This document shows, in pieces, positions 53,787 to 63,143 of a stretch of 64,000 nt of DNA. The first letter of the stretch is position 1. Every line of letters begins with the position of its first letter. The stretch is taken from positions 1 to 64,000 of the forward strand of contig NZ_LAQO01000038.1 in assembly GCF_000971975.1 (NCBI RefSeq), given 5' to 3'. The notes under the pieces were generated by a model. That model worked only from the letters and a program-made list of their open reading frames with translations, had not been told where the DNA came from and ran no database searches. The translations under genes were made by a program, and so were the position numbers. The DNA is from Paenibacillus algorifonticola. Lineage in GTDB: Bacteria; Bacillota; Bacilli; Paenibacillales; Paenibacillaceae.

Positions 53787-53819
53787 AAACTAAATTAAAA
53801 CCAATTTAAAACTAATTTA
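53787..53819. repeat. Three tandem 11-bp repeats upstream of the promoter
   Basis: AAACTAAATTA, AAACCAATTTA and AAACTAATTTA follow each other without gaps, each beginning with AAAC. The array starts about nine bases upstream of the -35 box. The period equals one DNA turn, so it could be a regulator array or a curved UP-type element. Confidence 0.7.
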
Positions 53820-53992
53820 TGTTAGCATTTTGTCCATTATGAAAGCTACCATACTTAGCGTATGATAAATTTCCGCTAGAGCCCTTCATATTCACCCTTT
53901 AAACGCTAGAGCAAACTATCTCTCTACAACTTAATTGGACGTTCTCCTCTTCAACTCGAACAAATAACAAGAAGACTCCCCATCCGACAAGA

Positions 53993-54040
53993 AAGAAGCA
54001 TCGTTCAAACCGCAACAAATGCGGTTGAACGATGCTTCTT
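53993..54040. terminator. Strong terminator after the GH43 gene
   Basis: AAGAAGCATCGTTCAAACCGC (with one bulged A) pairs with the arm at 54021-54040 around AACAAAT. It is the end of the minus-strand sugar operon. Confidence 0.85.
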
Positions 54041-54089
54041 AAAAAACGACACAGTCATTGGCGTAGCCGACTCAAGCGAAACAAGCCTA

Positions 54090-55613
54090 CTAGCTTTCCC
54101 CTGCCACATAATCAAACCAGTCGAACAGCGCAGGAGCAGCGCTGCGCCTGCCATTCCCCGTCGCATACAAACCGAAATAGACACCTGTAAAATCTCCCGC
54201 AACCTCCGGTGCAAGAAGACAGCATTCCCCGATCCCGATTGTCTGAGCCTCATCGTCTGGCAGCTTATAAGTGAACATATACTGATGCGGATCAGCTTCT
54301 ACTCCTAGCTCCACCACCACCTCATCGGAGATTAGCTCGACGAACGCCTCTACTTTCCACAACGTACCGATCCGCCTGCGAAAAATAATCCCTTTTTGTC
54401 CCTCATCCCGCGTCACGGCGACCTCATAATGAAACCGTTCATTCATGAACACCGTTAATCCCGCCTCTTCCCTATCCTGCTGCGGTGCGAAATGCAGCGC
54501 CGTCTGCACCGAGCAATGGAAATGCTGCTGCCGCCTGCCGATAAAGGCTGGCGAATCGGCATCATCCAGCGTAATCTCCGAACCCCGAAGCGTCAGGAAG
54601 CCGGAATGCTCGGCAAGCGACCAATCCTCCTTGCGCGGGTTGCGCAGGAAATTCCACTCCAGCCCAAGCTCCGGCTGGTCGAAATGATCACGCTCCCCAG
54701 CCTCCTCCCACTTTACGTGCGGCAGCGCCCGGCCATGCATCTCCAGCGCGACCTGCCCTTTGTCGCCAATGAGCGGCCAGCCTGCTTCCGTCCAGCTAAC
54801 TGGCGCAAGAAACGTCTCTCGACCCAGATGCGTCCGGAAAGGATACGGCACCGGTCTCGTTCCTAGAAACACCGCCCACCAGCTGCCGTCGTGAGCTTGC
54901 AGCAAATCGGCATGTCCGGTGGCATGAATCGGAGAAAACCTGCTGCGATGCGTCAAAATCGGGTTATAAGGACAGCTTTCATAAGGCCCCCACGGATTGT
55001 CGCTTCTCGCCACAGTCACCATATGACCATTCTCCGTTCCTCCTTCAGCGATAATCAAATAAATCTTGCCGCCGATGCGATATATATGCGGTCCCTCGGG
55101 ATAGGCGCCTCCCGTTCCCTGCCAAATCGATCGGACCTCGGAAATTCGCGCCCCTGTCCGAATATCAATTTCACATTGAATAATTTCCGCTTCGGGATGC
55201 GGCCGGCAGGCGGTAAAATACACCCGCCCATCGTCATCAAAAAACAATGACGGATCATAGCCGTCCATATCGACGACAATCGGGTCCGACCACTCACCAG
55301 CCGGATCATCCGTCCATACGTAGAAATTCGCATTTAGCGACCGATTCGTTGTAGCCATATAAAAAATCCCATCATGATGCCGCAGCGTCGGTGCGAATAT
55401 CCCTTCCGAGCTGTTCGCCCTCTCCAGCGGCAGCTGGCTGGGGCGCGTCAGCACATGGGCAATCTGCTTCCAATGGATCAGATCACGGCTGTGAAACAGC
55501 GGCACACCGGGAAAATATTCAAAGGAGCTTGTCGCCAAATAATAGTCCTCCCCCACCCTGCACACGCTGGGATCAGGATAAAAGCCGCTTAAGACCGGGT
55601 TCTGATAGGCCAT
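54090..55613 (-). CDS. Glycoside hydrolase family 43 (beta-xylosidase/arabinofuranosidase type)
   Basis: 507 residues without a signal peptide, so it acts in the cytoplasm on imported oligosaccharides. The five-blade propeller carries the base Asp in NPVLSGFYPDPSVCR, the pKa Asp in DMDGYDPSLFF and the acid Glu in GGAYPEGPHIY. The C-terminal beta-sandwich (from about residue 310, HFDQPELGLEWNFLRNP) is the usual GH43 accessory domain. It is last in an operon with a three-gene sugar importer. Xylo- or arabino-oligosaccharides are likely substrates. Confidence 0.92.
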   Translation of the reverse strand: MAYQNPVLSGFYPDPSVCRVGEDYYLATSSFEYFPGVPLFHSRDLIHWKQIAHVLTRPSQLPLERANSSEGIFAPTLRHHDGIFYMATTNRSLNANFYVWTDDPAGEWSDPIVVDMDGYDPSLFFDDDGRVYFTACRPHPEAEIIQCEIDIRTGARISEVRSIWQGTGGAYPEGPHIYRIGGKIYLIIAEGGTENGHMVTVARSDNPWGPYESCPYNPILTHRSRFSPIHATGHADLLQAHDGSWWAVFLGTRPVPYPFRTHLGRETFLAPVSWTEAGWPLIGDKGQVALEMHGRALPHVKWEEAGERDHFDQPELGLEWNFLRNPRKEDWSLAEHSGFLTLRGSEITLDDADSPAFIGRRQQHFHCSVQTALHFAPQQDREEAGLTVFMNERFHYEVAVTRDEGQKGIIFRRRIGTLWKVEAFVELISDEVVVELGVEADPHQYMFTYKLPDDEAQTIGIGECCLLAPEVAGDFTGVYFGLYATGNGRRSAAPALFDWFDYVAGES

Positions 55614-55668
55614 AATTTTACTCTTCCCTTCACAAAATAATGCCTCGCCCTCGCTGTACGTACGATTG

Positions 55669-56502
55669 TCAGCCCTTCACCGCTCCATCGGTCACGCCCG
55701 CAATAAATTGGCGGTTAAAGAACAGGAAAATTAGAAACAACGGCAGTGTAGCCATAACCGAAGCCGCCATAACAAGCGATTTATCTTGAAAATAAGACGA
55801 CGTATCCAATCGCAGCAGTGCGACCTGCACCGTCAGCATCTCATTCGATTTCATCACAATCGACGGCCATAAATAGTCATTCCACGCGCCCATAAAGGTC
55901 AGAATGCCAAGGGTCGCATAAGCAGGAGCAATCGTCGGCACAGCTATCAAGGCATACAGCTGCAGGTTTCGGCAGCCATCGATTCGCCCCGCCTCCACCA
56001 GCTCGTTCGGAACGGAAGCCTCGATATACTGCCGCATGAAAAACACCCCGAAGGCGCTCACCATGCCCGGCACTATCACCGCTCGATAATCATTCAGCCA
56101 TTGAAGCTTCGTAATAATCAAATATTGCGGGATAATGCCGAGCTGCGCCGGAATCATCAGTGTCCCGAGTACAAACAGCAGCATAAAACCTTTTCCCGTA
56201 AAATTCAGCCGGGCAAAAGCGAAGCCGGCCAGCGAGCTGAGCAGCAGCATCGATACCGTGATGCTGATCGCAATAATGGCCGTATTTCCCATCGTCCGCA
56301 GAAAATCGACATTTTCATTATTGAAAATCTTATCGAAATTTTCGGCCAGACGACTGCCATAAAACACCTTCGGTGGTATCGCCGAAATTTCGCCAGCTGT
56401 ACGGGTAGAAATGACGCTCATCCAATAAAAAGGGAAAACTGAGAAGCCGACAAACAGCAGCAGCAACACATAAACGATGGAACGTCCCGTCTTATTTCGC
56501 AT
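55669..56502 (-). CDS. Sugar ABC importer permease, MalG type
   Basis: 277 residues with six helices. Family marks are PFYWMSVISTRTAGEIS near the N-terminus and the EAA loop VEAGRIDGCRNLQLYALIAV. It pairs with the MalF-type protein encoded just upstream (nine-base gap). The ATPase is not in the operon, so a shared MsmK-type ATPase encoded elsewhere is expected. Confidence 0.92.
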   Translation of the reverse strand: MRNKTGRSIVYVLLLLFVGFSVFPFYWMSVISTRTAGEISAIPPKVFYGSRLAENFDKIFNNENVDFLRTMGNTAIIAISITVSMLLLSSLAGFAFARLNFTGKGFMLLFVLGTLMIPAQLGIIPQYLIITKLQWLNDYRAVIVPGMVSAFGVFFMRQYIEASVPNELVEAGRIDGCRNLQLYALIAVPTIAPAYATLGILTFMGAWNDYLWPSIVMKSNEMLTVQVALLRLDTSSYFQDKSLVMAASVMATLPLFLIFLFFNRQFIAGVTDGAVKG

Positions 56503-56511
56503 AGCTGCCTC

Positions 56512-57456
56512 CTACCTCCTTAGCTTTCCGACAAGCAGCGAATTGAATAAAGCGAACAACAAAATAATGACGAGCAGCAAATTGGCAATCGCCGAAGAAT
56601 AGCCGAAGGCGTGGTCGGTGAATGCCGTTTTATATAAATACATGACAACAGTAAGCACCTGATTGTTCGTACCGCCATTCACAGCCGCGACGGCTCCCGA
56701 CAAATCGGACATGAAGGTGAACGGCTCTGTAAACAGCTGCAGCCCCCCGGTCGTAGCAATCAGCGTAGAGAACATAATCGTTGGCGTCAGCAATGGAATC
56801 GTAATGCGGAAAAACTGCTGCCCCTTGCTTGCCCCATCAATCGTAGCAGCTTCGTATAAATCACCTGGAATGCTTTGCAGGCCTGCTAGCTGAATGACCA
56901 TGTGGAAGCCGAGATAGCGCCAAAACACAAGCGCAGCGACAGCAAGCTGCGTAGCCCATGAATCCCCCGCCCAATCAATTCGATCCAAGCCCAGCAGCGT
57001 AAGCAAATAGTTGAACAAGCCGTATTTCACGCCAAACACATTAGCGAAAATCAAGCTCACCGCAACGAGCGAGGTGATATTCGGCAAAAAAATAAAAAAG
57101 CGGAACACGCCTTTTCCTTTAATAAACGCCTGATTAAGCAGCACCGCCAGCAAGATCGCAAACAAAATTTGAAAGGGCACCGATTCAAACCAAATTAAAA
57201 AAGTGTTGCCAATCGATTTCCAAAACAAGGGGTCATCCGTTAACAGCAGCCGATAATTCCGCAGTCCGACAAACGTCCGGTCCCCGAGCATATCCCATTT
57301 GAACAAGGAAATATAAATGGTATACAGCATCGGATAGAAGCCAAATACCATGAAGATCGCAAAAAACGGCAGCGTGTACAAATAGCCGGAAATATGGTCG
57401 CTCATTCGCTGATTAAAGCGGCGGGCGGCTTGCCCGGTCCTCATCTTCCTCTCCAC
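56512..57456 (-). CDS. Sugar ABC importer permease, MalF type
   Basis: 314 residues with six helices. FYPMLYTIYISLFKWDML and the EAA loop LYEAATIDGASKGQQFFRI identify the CUT1 group. The start is GTG at 57456 or the ATG 12 bases later. The gap of ~125 bases to the binding-protein gene is without features. Confidence 0.9.
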   Translation of the reverse strand: MERKMRTGQAARRFNQRMSDHISGYLYTLPFFAIFMVFGFYPMLYTIYISLFKWDMLGDRTFVGLRNYRLLLTDDPLFWKSIGNTFLIWFESVPFQILFAILLAVLLNQAFIKGKGVFRFFIFLPNITSLVAVSLIFANVFGVKYGLFNYLLTLLGLDRIDWAGDSWATQLAVAALVFWRYLGFHMVIQLAGLQSIPGDLYEAATIDGASKGQQFFRITIPLLTPTIMFSTLIATTGGLQLFTEPFTFMSDLSGAVAAVNGGTNNQVLTVVMYLYKTAFTDHAFGYSSAIANLLLVIILLFALFNSLLVGKLRR

Positions 57457-57580
57457 TTTCCAGCCTCCCTCCTGGCAGCCTTACGCCATTTCACCCTTGA
57501 AAAATAGAGGCAGAGCGCAGCCAGAAGGCTGCTCCCTATCCTCTTAGCTCTGCCACTTAATCCTGCAAGCGTCTCTCCCC

Positions 57581-58870
57581 TTAGCGAGCAAGCGTTGATT
57601 TCACCTTGCTGACCAGTTCCGTCCACGTTCGCTCGGGATCAGCACCCTTCTCCACATTCGGGAGCTGCTGCCCAATTTCATTCGTAATGGCGGACCAATT
57701 ATTAATCGAGTCCATTAGCGTCACCTGCTCCGCTGCTTTCGGATAAATCTCGCCTACCGGTGCGCCATTGAAAAAATTATCCTTTTTCGAGGTGAACCCT
57801 TCATCCTTGTATACACCCGGCGTCGAAGGAAAATTGCCATTGGATTCATAGACTGAAAGCTGCTGCTCCGGCGCCAAAATCCATTTAATAAACGCATAAG
57901 CTTCCTTCGCGTGCTTGCTTTGCTTAGGAATGAGCAGGAAGGAGCCGCCCCAGTTCGCCGAGCCGCCTGGCATCATCGCAATATCCCATTTCCCTTTGGC
58001 ATTCGGAGCATTTTGCTTCACGAGGCCGAGCATCCACGGAGGGGCAAACATCGTCGCGAAATCCCCCGTGTCCAGTCCGACCTTCCAGTCATTCGAAAAA
58101 TCCGGCTGCTGTGCGGTCAGACCAACCTGAGCGAGCTTCGCTGAGAAATCCCAGGCCTCTTTAACCGCCGGATTCGTATCCATCGTCAAATTGCCGTCCT
58201 TGTCAAAAAAGGTAAACTCTCCGCCCTGCTGGATTTTAGGCAGAAAGGCGCCGAAGAAGGCGTCGGTCGTAAGCGGCTTGCCCGTCTTCTCCTTAATCGT
58301 CTCGCCCAGTTTGAAATAGTCATCCCAGGTGGCTGCAAGCTTGGATACCTCTTCGCGGTCAGTCGGCAGCCCCGCCTGCTCGAACAGCTGGGTGCGATAC
58401 ATCATCGCCATAGGGCCAGAATCGGTCGGTATGCCAAAAATAAAGCTGCCATCCGCGCTTGTGCCCTGCTTCCAGCGGGAATCGAGATAATCCTTTTGCA
58501 GCGCATCCGCTCCAAAATCTTTCAAATTGTAGAAATAATCCTCTTTCTTAAACTGCGGAATATCATCAACCGTCAAAATAACGATATCCGGCGCTCCGCT
58601 GCCTGCGGAAAGCGCGGTTAACAGATTTTGCTTATGGTTGGCTTCGTCAATTTGCACATCCAGCGTAATGTTTTTATTTTCTTCCTGATACTGTTTAATC
58701 AGTCCATCAAGTCCGGGACCGTTCGTATTCCAGTAAGTAAGCTTGACTGGCGTGTTAGCGTTTTCTGAAGTGTCACTTGAAGATGGGTCATTCGAGGAGC
58801 TGCAAGCAGCCAAGGAACCAGCCAATAATCCGGCGGCCAGCAGCATAATAAAAGGTCGCTTCATTCTCAT
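57581..58870 (-). CDS. Sugar ABC importer substrate-binding lipoprotein
   Basis: 429 residues with a lipoprotein signal (lipobox LAAC near residue 22). SBP_bac_1 family: VKLTYWNTNGPGLDGLI, SGAPDIVILTVDDIPQF, MMYRTQLFEQAGLP and NWGGSFLLIPKQSKHAKEAY. The ATG at 58870 follows AGGGGG. It catches extracellular oligosaccharides for the MalF/MalG-type permeases; the linked GH43 enzyme suggests xylo- or arabino-oligosaccharides. It is first in the four-gene operon. Confidence 0.92.
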   Translation of the reverse strand: MRMKRPFIMLLAAGLLAGSLAACSSSNDPSSSDTSENANTPVKLTYWNTNGPGLDGLIKQYQEENKNITLDVQIDEANHKQNLLTALSAGSGAPDIVILTVDDIPQFKKEDYFYNLKDFGADALQKDYLDSRWKQGTSADGSFIFGIPTDSGPMAMMYRTQLFEQAGLPTDREEVSKLAATWDDYFKLGETIKEKTGKPLTTDAFFGAFLPKIQQGGEFTFFDKDGNLTMDTNPAVKEAWDFSAKLAQVGLTAQQPDFSNDWKVGLDTGDFATMFAPPWMLGLVKQNAPNAKGKWDIAMMPGGSANWGGSFLLIPKQSKHAKEAYAFIKWILAPEQQLSVYESNGNFPSTPGVYKDEGFTSKKDNFFNGAPVGEIYPKAAEQVTLMDSINNWSAITNEIGQQLPNVEKGADPERTWTELVSKVKSTLAR

Positions 58871-58902
58871 CTTTATATCCCCCTGCATCATAATGTAAGC
58901 CT

Positions 58903-58917
58903 TTACAAGTCAGTTAT
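58903..58917. promoter_or_regulatory. Candidate CcpA (cre) site before the sugar importer operon
   Basis: ATGTAAGCCTTTACA is a near-perfect TGTAA-N4-TTACA palindrome that differs from the cre consensus at the central CG. It lies 33 bases before the binding-protein start. Confidence 0.5.
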
Positions 58918-58991
58918 ACCACTTGCAGGCAAGGCCCGAGAATGTGGGGGATATACGATTTTTTGAACTATTCTACAATCGGGGCATTTTT

Positions 58992-60377
58992 TCAGGTCGA
59001 ACTCGACCGGATGCGATAGTCATATGGACTGACCCCTTCCAGCGATTTAAACAATCGGCTGAAATAAGCTTGATCGGAGTAGCCGGTGTTATGGCAAATT
59101 TGATAAATTTTCAAATTTGTTTCGCGCAACAGCGTCTTTGCCCGCTCCATCCGAATTTGCGTCAAATGCCGGGTGAAGGATAGGCCCGTCTCAGATGTGA
59201 ATAGGGCGCTCAAGTAATTGGGTGTTACATCAAGCCGATTTGCCAACATGCTGAGGGAAAACTCGCGATTGGCATATTCATATTGGATATAAGACATCGC
59301 ATTTCGAATAATGCGATGAACAAATTCATTCATCGTCCGATTGATCGTGGAATCGGGCAGGCCGTCTTGAAACGTTCTCATGCTCTGCTCATACATCGCA
59401 CGCATCGACGCCAAATCCGCCGTTACGCCACCGAGTCCAGCTGCCATTGGCACAGCCAGCTTTTGCTCCAGGCCTCGCCGCGCTTCCTCCATAAGCTGCT
59501 CCAGGTGCGGAACTGATATTTCGGTGGAAAATAACACCGCCGTCATGCGCGAGGCTTCCATAATAATGACGCTCGTTCCGTGAGGAGCCAAGACGTCCTC
59601 CAGCAAGCTTTTCGCCCAGAAGCGGTCGGGCTTCGTCCAAAATTCACGATCCGAGCATGTCAAAGTGAACAGACCCACCCACCGATGCGGGGGAAAAAGA
59701 GAATGATCCAGCGGCAGCTCTGGCAGCTGCTGCTCATAAAATAAATCCTGCACGCGCGATTCCAGCACATTTTGCTCGCGCAATTTAATTATTTCCAGGG
59801 ATGGGCCGCGGCCTTCATCCTTTGAAGCAGCCGCAGGCTCAAGGCTGTCATTTCCCTCCAGCCTATGCTCGATCAGCACAATGAGCAATTGCAGCACATA
59901 AGTGCGCAGCTTCATCCGTTCCAGTTGGCTCATCGCCGCAGAGTGGCGCGAAGCTTCCATTAATTGATTGAGAATCGGCCTCAGCCGCTCCGTCATGTGA
60001 GAATCTGCCGCATAGAACAGCTGTGGGGGGTGAAAAATGGAATAGGCAAGCGATCGGTCATCAATGTCCAGATGAAGACAAAAGTAGGTCACCCCCTCCA
60101 ACGCATTCGTCTCGCTGGCATGTGTGTAACTGGGAGGAATAATGACAAGATCGCCAGGCGACTGCTCATAAGGAACGTCATTAATGATCATTTTTTGGAA
60201 GCCGTCAACGACCAAATTAATTTCCAGCAAAGGGTGCTCATGCTCCGGGTAAAACCAGCCTTGCCCCGCGCTGCGCCAGTGCGTGCCATGAAGCTGAAAG
60301 CTGAATTGGAAATCCGGCAGTGCAAACTCCTCCAGACAGTTGTCCCTCCCGCCACCGGGAATAAACAGTAATGACAT
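58992..60377 (-). CDS. AraC-family regulator of the sugar operon
   Basis: 461 residues. An N-terminal cupin (HEHPLLEINLVVDGFQKMII, SPGDLVIIPPSYTH) is followed by a ~150-residue middle region, then two helix-turn-helix motifs (FSLSMLANRLDVTPNYLSAL, IYQICHNTGYSDQAYFSRLF). The length is longer than simple AraC proteins because of the middle region. AGGAGGG precedes the ATG. It lies directly upstream of the importer operon on the same strand and is its likely activator. Confidence 0.88.
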   Translation of the reverse strand: MSLLFIPGGGRDNCLEEFALPDFQFSFQLHGTHWRSAGQGWFYPEHEHPLLEINLVVDGFQKMIINDVPYEQSPGDLVIIPPSYTHASETNALEGVTYFCLHLDIDDRSLAYSIFHPPQLFYAADSHMTERLRPILNQLMEASRHSAAMSQLERMKLRTYVLQLLIVLIEHRLEGNDSLEPAAASKDEGRGPSLEIIKLREQNVLESRVQDLFYEQQLPELPLDHSLFPPHRWVGLFTLTCSDREFWTKPDRFWAKSLLEDVLAPHGTSVIIMEASRMTAVLFSTEISVPHLEQLMEEARRGLEQKLAVPMAAGLGGVTADLASMRAMYEQSMRTFQDGLPDSTINRTMNEFVHRIIRNAMSYIQYEYANREFSLSMLANRLDVTPNYLSALFTSETGLSFTRHLTQIRMERAKTLLRETNLKIYQICHNTGYSDQAYFSRLFKSLEGVSPYDYRIRSSST

Positions 60378-60433
60378 ACGCCGTCCCTCCTAGCCATTGG
60401 AATAGTCATTTCATTGTGTCACACGCCTTTAAA

Positions 60434-60466
60434 AAATAAAAGCGGCCGCATCATAGCAGCCGCTTC
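60434..60466 (-). terminator. Terminator after the SDR gene
   Basis: AAGCGGC...GCCGCTT arms (about 60438-60464) with T-rich sequence following on the minus strand (complement of AAAAAATAAAAG). Confidence 0.7.
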
Positions 60467-60470
60467 CCTA

Positions 60471-61262
60471 TTATTTCCCCAAAAATCCGCCTTCGGATTT
60501 AATCACCTGGCCCGTAATCCACTGCGCGTCGTCGCTGGCTAGAAAACGGATCGTTTTCGCTGCATCCTCTGGCAGGCCAATTCTCCCCATTGGGAATAGT
60601 GGCAGAAGGTGGGCTTTCAGCTCATCATCCATCCAGCCCGAATCGGTCGGCCCCGGATCGAAGCCATTGACCGTTATTTGCAGCGGAGCAAGCCCCACGG
60701 CAAGCGGCTCGATGAGGGCGATTAAAGCGCCTTTCGTAGCCGTATAAGCAAGGTTATTCGCATCCGGCCCTTTGGAAACCATAAATATAATTCTTCCGTT
60801 CGTTCCTGCTGGATGATTGTGCTCAAAGCGCTTCGCGAACTCGGTGCTGAGCAGCATCGTTGTTCGGTTATTCACTACATAATGCTGCTCCAGCAGAGCC
60901 AGATTCAGCGTTCGAAAATTAGTCGGCACACAATAAGCCGCATTATTAATTAATATCGAGGGGCTGCCGAGCGTCCGCTCCACCTCATCCATAATGAGAG
61001 ATGGCATTTCCGAATTGGAAAAATCAGCCTCCATCTGACTTGCCCTTACGCCTAAACGTTCCAATTCGCCGCACAATTGCTCCGGCCAAGCTTGCTCTAG
61101 GCCATTGCCCTCCATCTCATCAAACGCTTGCCAATGCGTAAAAAAGATATCGATTCCGCTGCCCGCGAGCGCGCGGCAGATCGCTGTTCCAATGCCCGTG
61201 GAGCGGCTTGCGCCCGTCACGATAGCGATTTTATTTTTCATAGAAGTTTTCATAGAAGTCAT
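60471..61262 (-). CDS. SDR-family oxidoreductase (FabG-like)
   Basis: 263 residues. The coenzyme motif is TGASRSTGIGTAI, with ILINNAAYCVP in the middle. The catalytic Ser is probably in IIFMVSKGPD, and the YxxxK motif is YTATKGALIAL. The ending LASDDAQWITGQVIKSEGGF is typical of FabG-like dehydrogenases. The substrate cannot be predicted. The start is taken at the ATG at 61262, with an ATG at 61277 possible. Confidence 0.88.
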   Translation of the reverse strand: MTSMKTSMKNKIAIVTGASRSTGIGTAICRALAGSGIDIFFTHWQAFDEMEGNGLEQAWPEQLCGELERLGVRASQMEADFSNSEMPSLIMDEVERTLGSPSILINNAAYCVPTNFRTLNLALLEQHYVVNNRTTMLLSTEFAKRFEHNHPAGTNGRIIFMVSKGPDANNLAYTATKGALIALIEPLAVGLAPLQITVNGFDPGPTDSGWMDDELKAHLLPLFPMGRIGLPEDAAKTIRFLASDDAQWITGQVIKSEGGFLGK

Positions 61263-61277
61263 GTGTAATTCCCCCAT

Positions 61278-61635
61278 TCCTTATTGGAGGATAAGAAGAC
61301 GATGGGCATTCACCCGAGATGCTGATCTTCCCCATAACGAACAACGACTGCCTATAGGCAGCCGCTGACAGGGGTATATGATAGCCCCAGCCCTGCTTAT
61401 CCTGTAAGGTTTGCGAAAGGAACGCCAAATACAATAGTAAGATAAAGCCTCTTACTAAATCGGCATTCTATTCTGCTGATAACCTCTACAGGAACATCCA
61501 CATGGCTGGTTCAAGTCTCCTTTTCGTGCATCTCTACTTGGGAGCATAACATGAGGAGGAGTTTTTGGCAATTATAGAAAATACGGAAATTTCGTCCTTA
61601 ATTCACCTGCTCAAGCTGCACGCAGCTAAGCCATG
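61278..61635. other. Gap of about 360 bases with one possible peptide ORF
   Basis: Mostly featureless. At 61554-61559 a perfect AGGAGG lies five bases before a TTG (61565) that opens a 24-codon frame beginning LAIIENTEISSLIHLLKLHA and ending at TAA 61637-61639, next to the stop of the convergent gene. Either a small peptide or the stump of a lost gene. Confidence 0.3.
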
Positions 61636-62493
61636 CTAAGTCACTTTCTCCATTCGTCTCGCATGCAGCCAAGCTTTGATATTGCTATACAAGCTGTGCG
61701 GGTAATCATAATGATAAACTTGCGCTGTCTCGAAAGACAGACGGCTGAATAATTCAAAGGAAACATTTAAAGCTTTCCAGCTAGCTATCTGATCAAAACC
61801 TCCGAACGATTGTTTTAAGTCCGCTATAACCGCATCATCTGCCCAGTCTGCAATAAATTTGCCTGCATGCCAGGTGTCATAGTTTTGTCCATGAATCGCC
61901 TTGGCATGCCACTCCATCATTTGCAGCAGCAGTTGCTTGCAATCGTGATCCCTTTCACCCGCGACCCACAATTCGCCGCGCAAAATCTGCTTCGCCACAT
62001 ACAGGCAGGCAAACCCATATTGCTGAACGGCTTGCAGGAAGGCAACTGCCGTAATCGGTGGCGGCAGGTCAGGGACAGCTTCCTTGGGAATCAATTTGTC
62101 GCCGCTGCCCGTCTTGTCCAGCAGCAGCTTCACCCCGCGCTTAAAGCCTTGCGGCACTTGTCCGCTAGCAGCCAAACGCTCTAGTTCAGCGATAGGACAA
62201 AACAAGAAATCCACCTGCAGTCCCTCGTTGAAAAGCACTAATTTCTCAGGATCCCCTCCTGCCGTCCGGTACATGAAGCTCGTCCATACTTCCCCAATGT
62301 CTAGCAGCCAATCATTATTTTGAAAATAGTAGTCCGGATTGGTCGAATAAATGACAATATCCAGATCGGAAAATTCATCGAACGGCTTTTCCGTTCTTGC
62401 CCGTGAGCCCATGACATACATCGCCTGTATTTCTTCGTTTTCACCAGCCCAGCTTACAATTCGCTGCTCCAGCATTTCGTATAAATCCGCCAT
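61636..62493 (-). CDS. Aminoglycoside 6-adenylyltransferase-like nucleotidyltransferase
   Basis: 285 residues, the length of AadK/ANT(6) enzymes. The nucleotidyltransferase core is YVMGSRARTEKPFDEFSDLD followed by IVIYSTNP, with the metal-binding Asp pair in SDLDIVI. LLLDKTGSG and the helical C-terminus with WHAKAIHG fit the family. It would adenylate streptomycin-like aminoglycosides. Its base composition matches its neighbours, so it is a resident chromosomal homologue; whether it confers resistance is not known. Confidence 0.85.
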   Translation of the reverse strand: MADLYEMLEQRIVSWAGENEEIQAMYVMGSRARTEKPFDEFSDLDIVIYSTNPDYYFQNNDWLLDIGEVWTSFMYRTAGGDPEKLVLFNEGLQVDFLFCPIAELERLAASGQVPQGFKRGVKLLLDKTGSGDKLIPKEAVPDLPPPITAVAFLQAVQQYGFACLYVAKQILRGELWVAGERDHDCKQLLLQMMEWHAKAIHGQNYDTWHAGKFIADWADDAVIADLKQSFGGFDQIASWKALNVSFELFSRLSFETAQVYHYDYPHSLYSNIKAWLHARRMEKVT

Positions 62494-62520
62494 TTCCGAT
62501 CCGCCTTTACTTATGGAGTA

Positions 62521-62940
62521 TTAAAGATCCTTTTTCAAATAATAATGCTGATGGCCACCGGCGTTGTCTATCGTTCCATACACCTCATAGCCATGCTTCT
62601 TGTAAAAATCCAGCGCTTGGAAGCTTAACGTATCCAGCTTAATAAAATCGCATTTTTTCTCTTTGGCAAGCCTTTCCGCTTCTTCCAGGAGCTTCGACCC
62701 GTATCCGAGCTTGCGCAGCTCCTCATCTACATACAAAATGTGCACCTCCAGCCAGTTCCAGCACACTTCGCCCAGAAGCCCGCCATACACGACGCCATCG
62801 TCCTTTTTTAAAATCAGATTAATCTCTTGGTATCTGTCGCTTAATTCTTTCGGAAAGTGCTTCCTATTAAAGGCGATTAGCTTATTTAGCACAGCTTTCT
62901 TATCGGCTGAATTTGATTCATTGATGATTTGAAGCTCCAT
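62521..62940 (-). CDS. GNAT-family N-acetyltransferase
   Basis: 139 residues. Motif A is ILYVDEELRKLGYGSKLLEE, preceded by GGLLGEVCWNWLEVH and followed by FIKLDTLSFQALDFYKKHGY, the standard GNAT order. AGGGGGAG precedes the ATG. It lies 28 bases before the nucleotidyltransferase gene and is probably co-transcribed with it. The acceptor is unknown. Confidence 0.88.
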   Translation of the reverse strand: MELQIINESNSADKKAVLNKLIAFNRKHFPKELSDRYQEINLILKKDDGVVYGGLLGEVCWNWLEVHILYVDEELRKLGYGSKLLEEAERLAKEKKCDFIKLDTLSFQALDFYKKHGYEVYGTIDNAGGHQHYYLKKDL

Positions 62941-63090
62941 GATTCTCCCCCTCTACTTTCTCCTAGATAATTCCTATCCCATTCTTGTATTATCAACCGC
63001 AACCAGAGAAAAAGCTATATCCAAATCAATCATATCTTACAGAGGAAGCTTACCTTTTACCCATTCATACCGGATGAGCAAAATGAATAA

Positions 63091-63128
63091 CAGCCTAGCC
63101 CAAGCATCAGTATGCTTGGGCTAGGCTG
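63091..63128. terminator. Perfect 17-bp hairpin terminator
   Basis: CAGCCTAGCCCAAGCAT (63091-63107), loop CAGT, ATGCTTGGGCTAGGCTG (63112-63128). It is 16 bases past the stop of the oxidoreductase gene. Confidence 0.8.
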
Positions 63129-63143
63129 CTTAAAAAGTGAGCG

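Noticed and set aside
61636..62493. Recently acquired antibiotic-resistance gene
   Set aside because: No mobile element or composition shift surrounds it; it looks like a resident chromosomal homologue.
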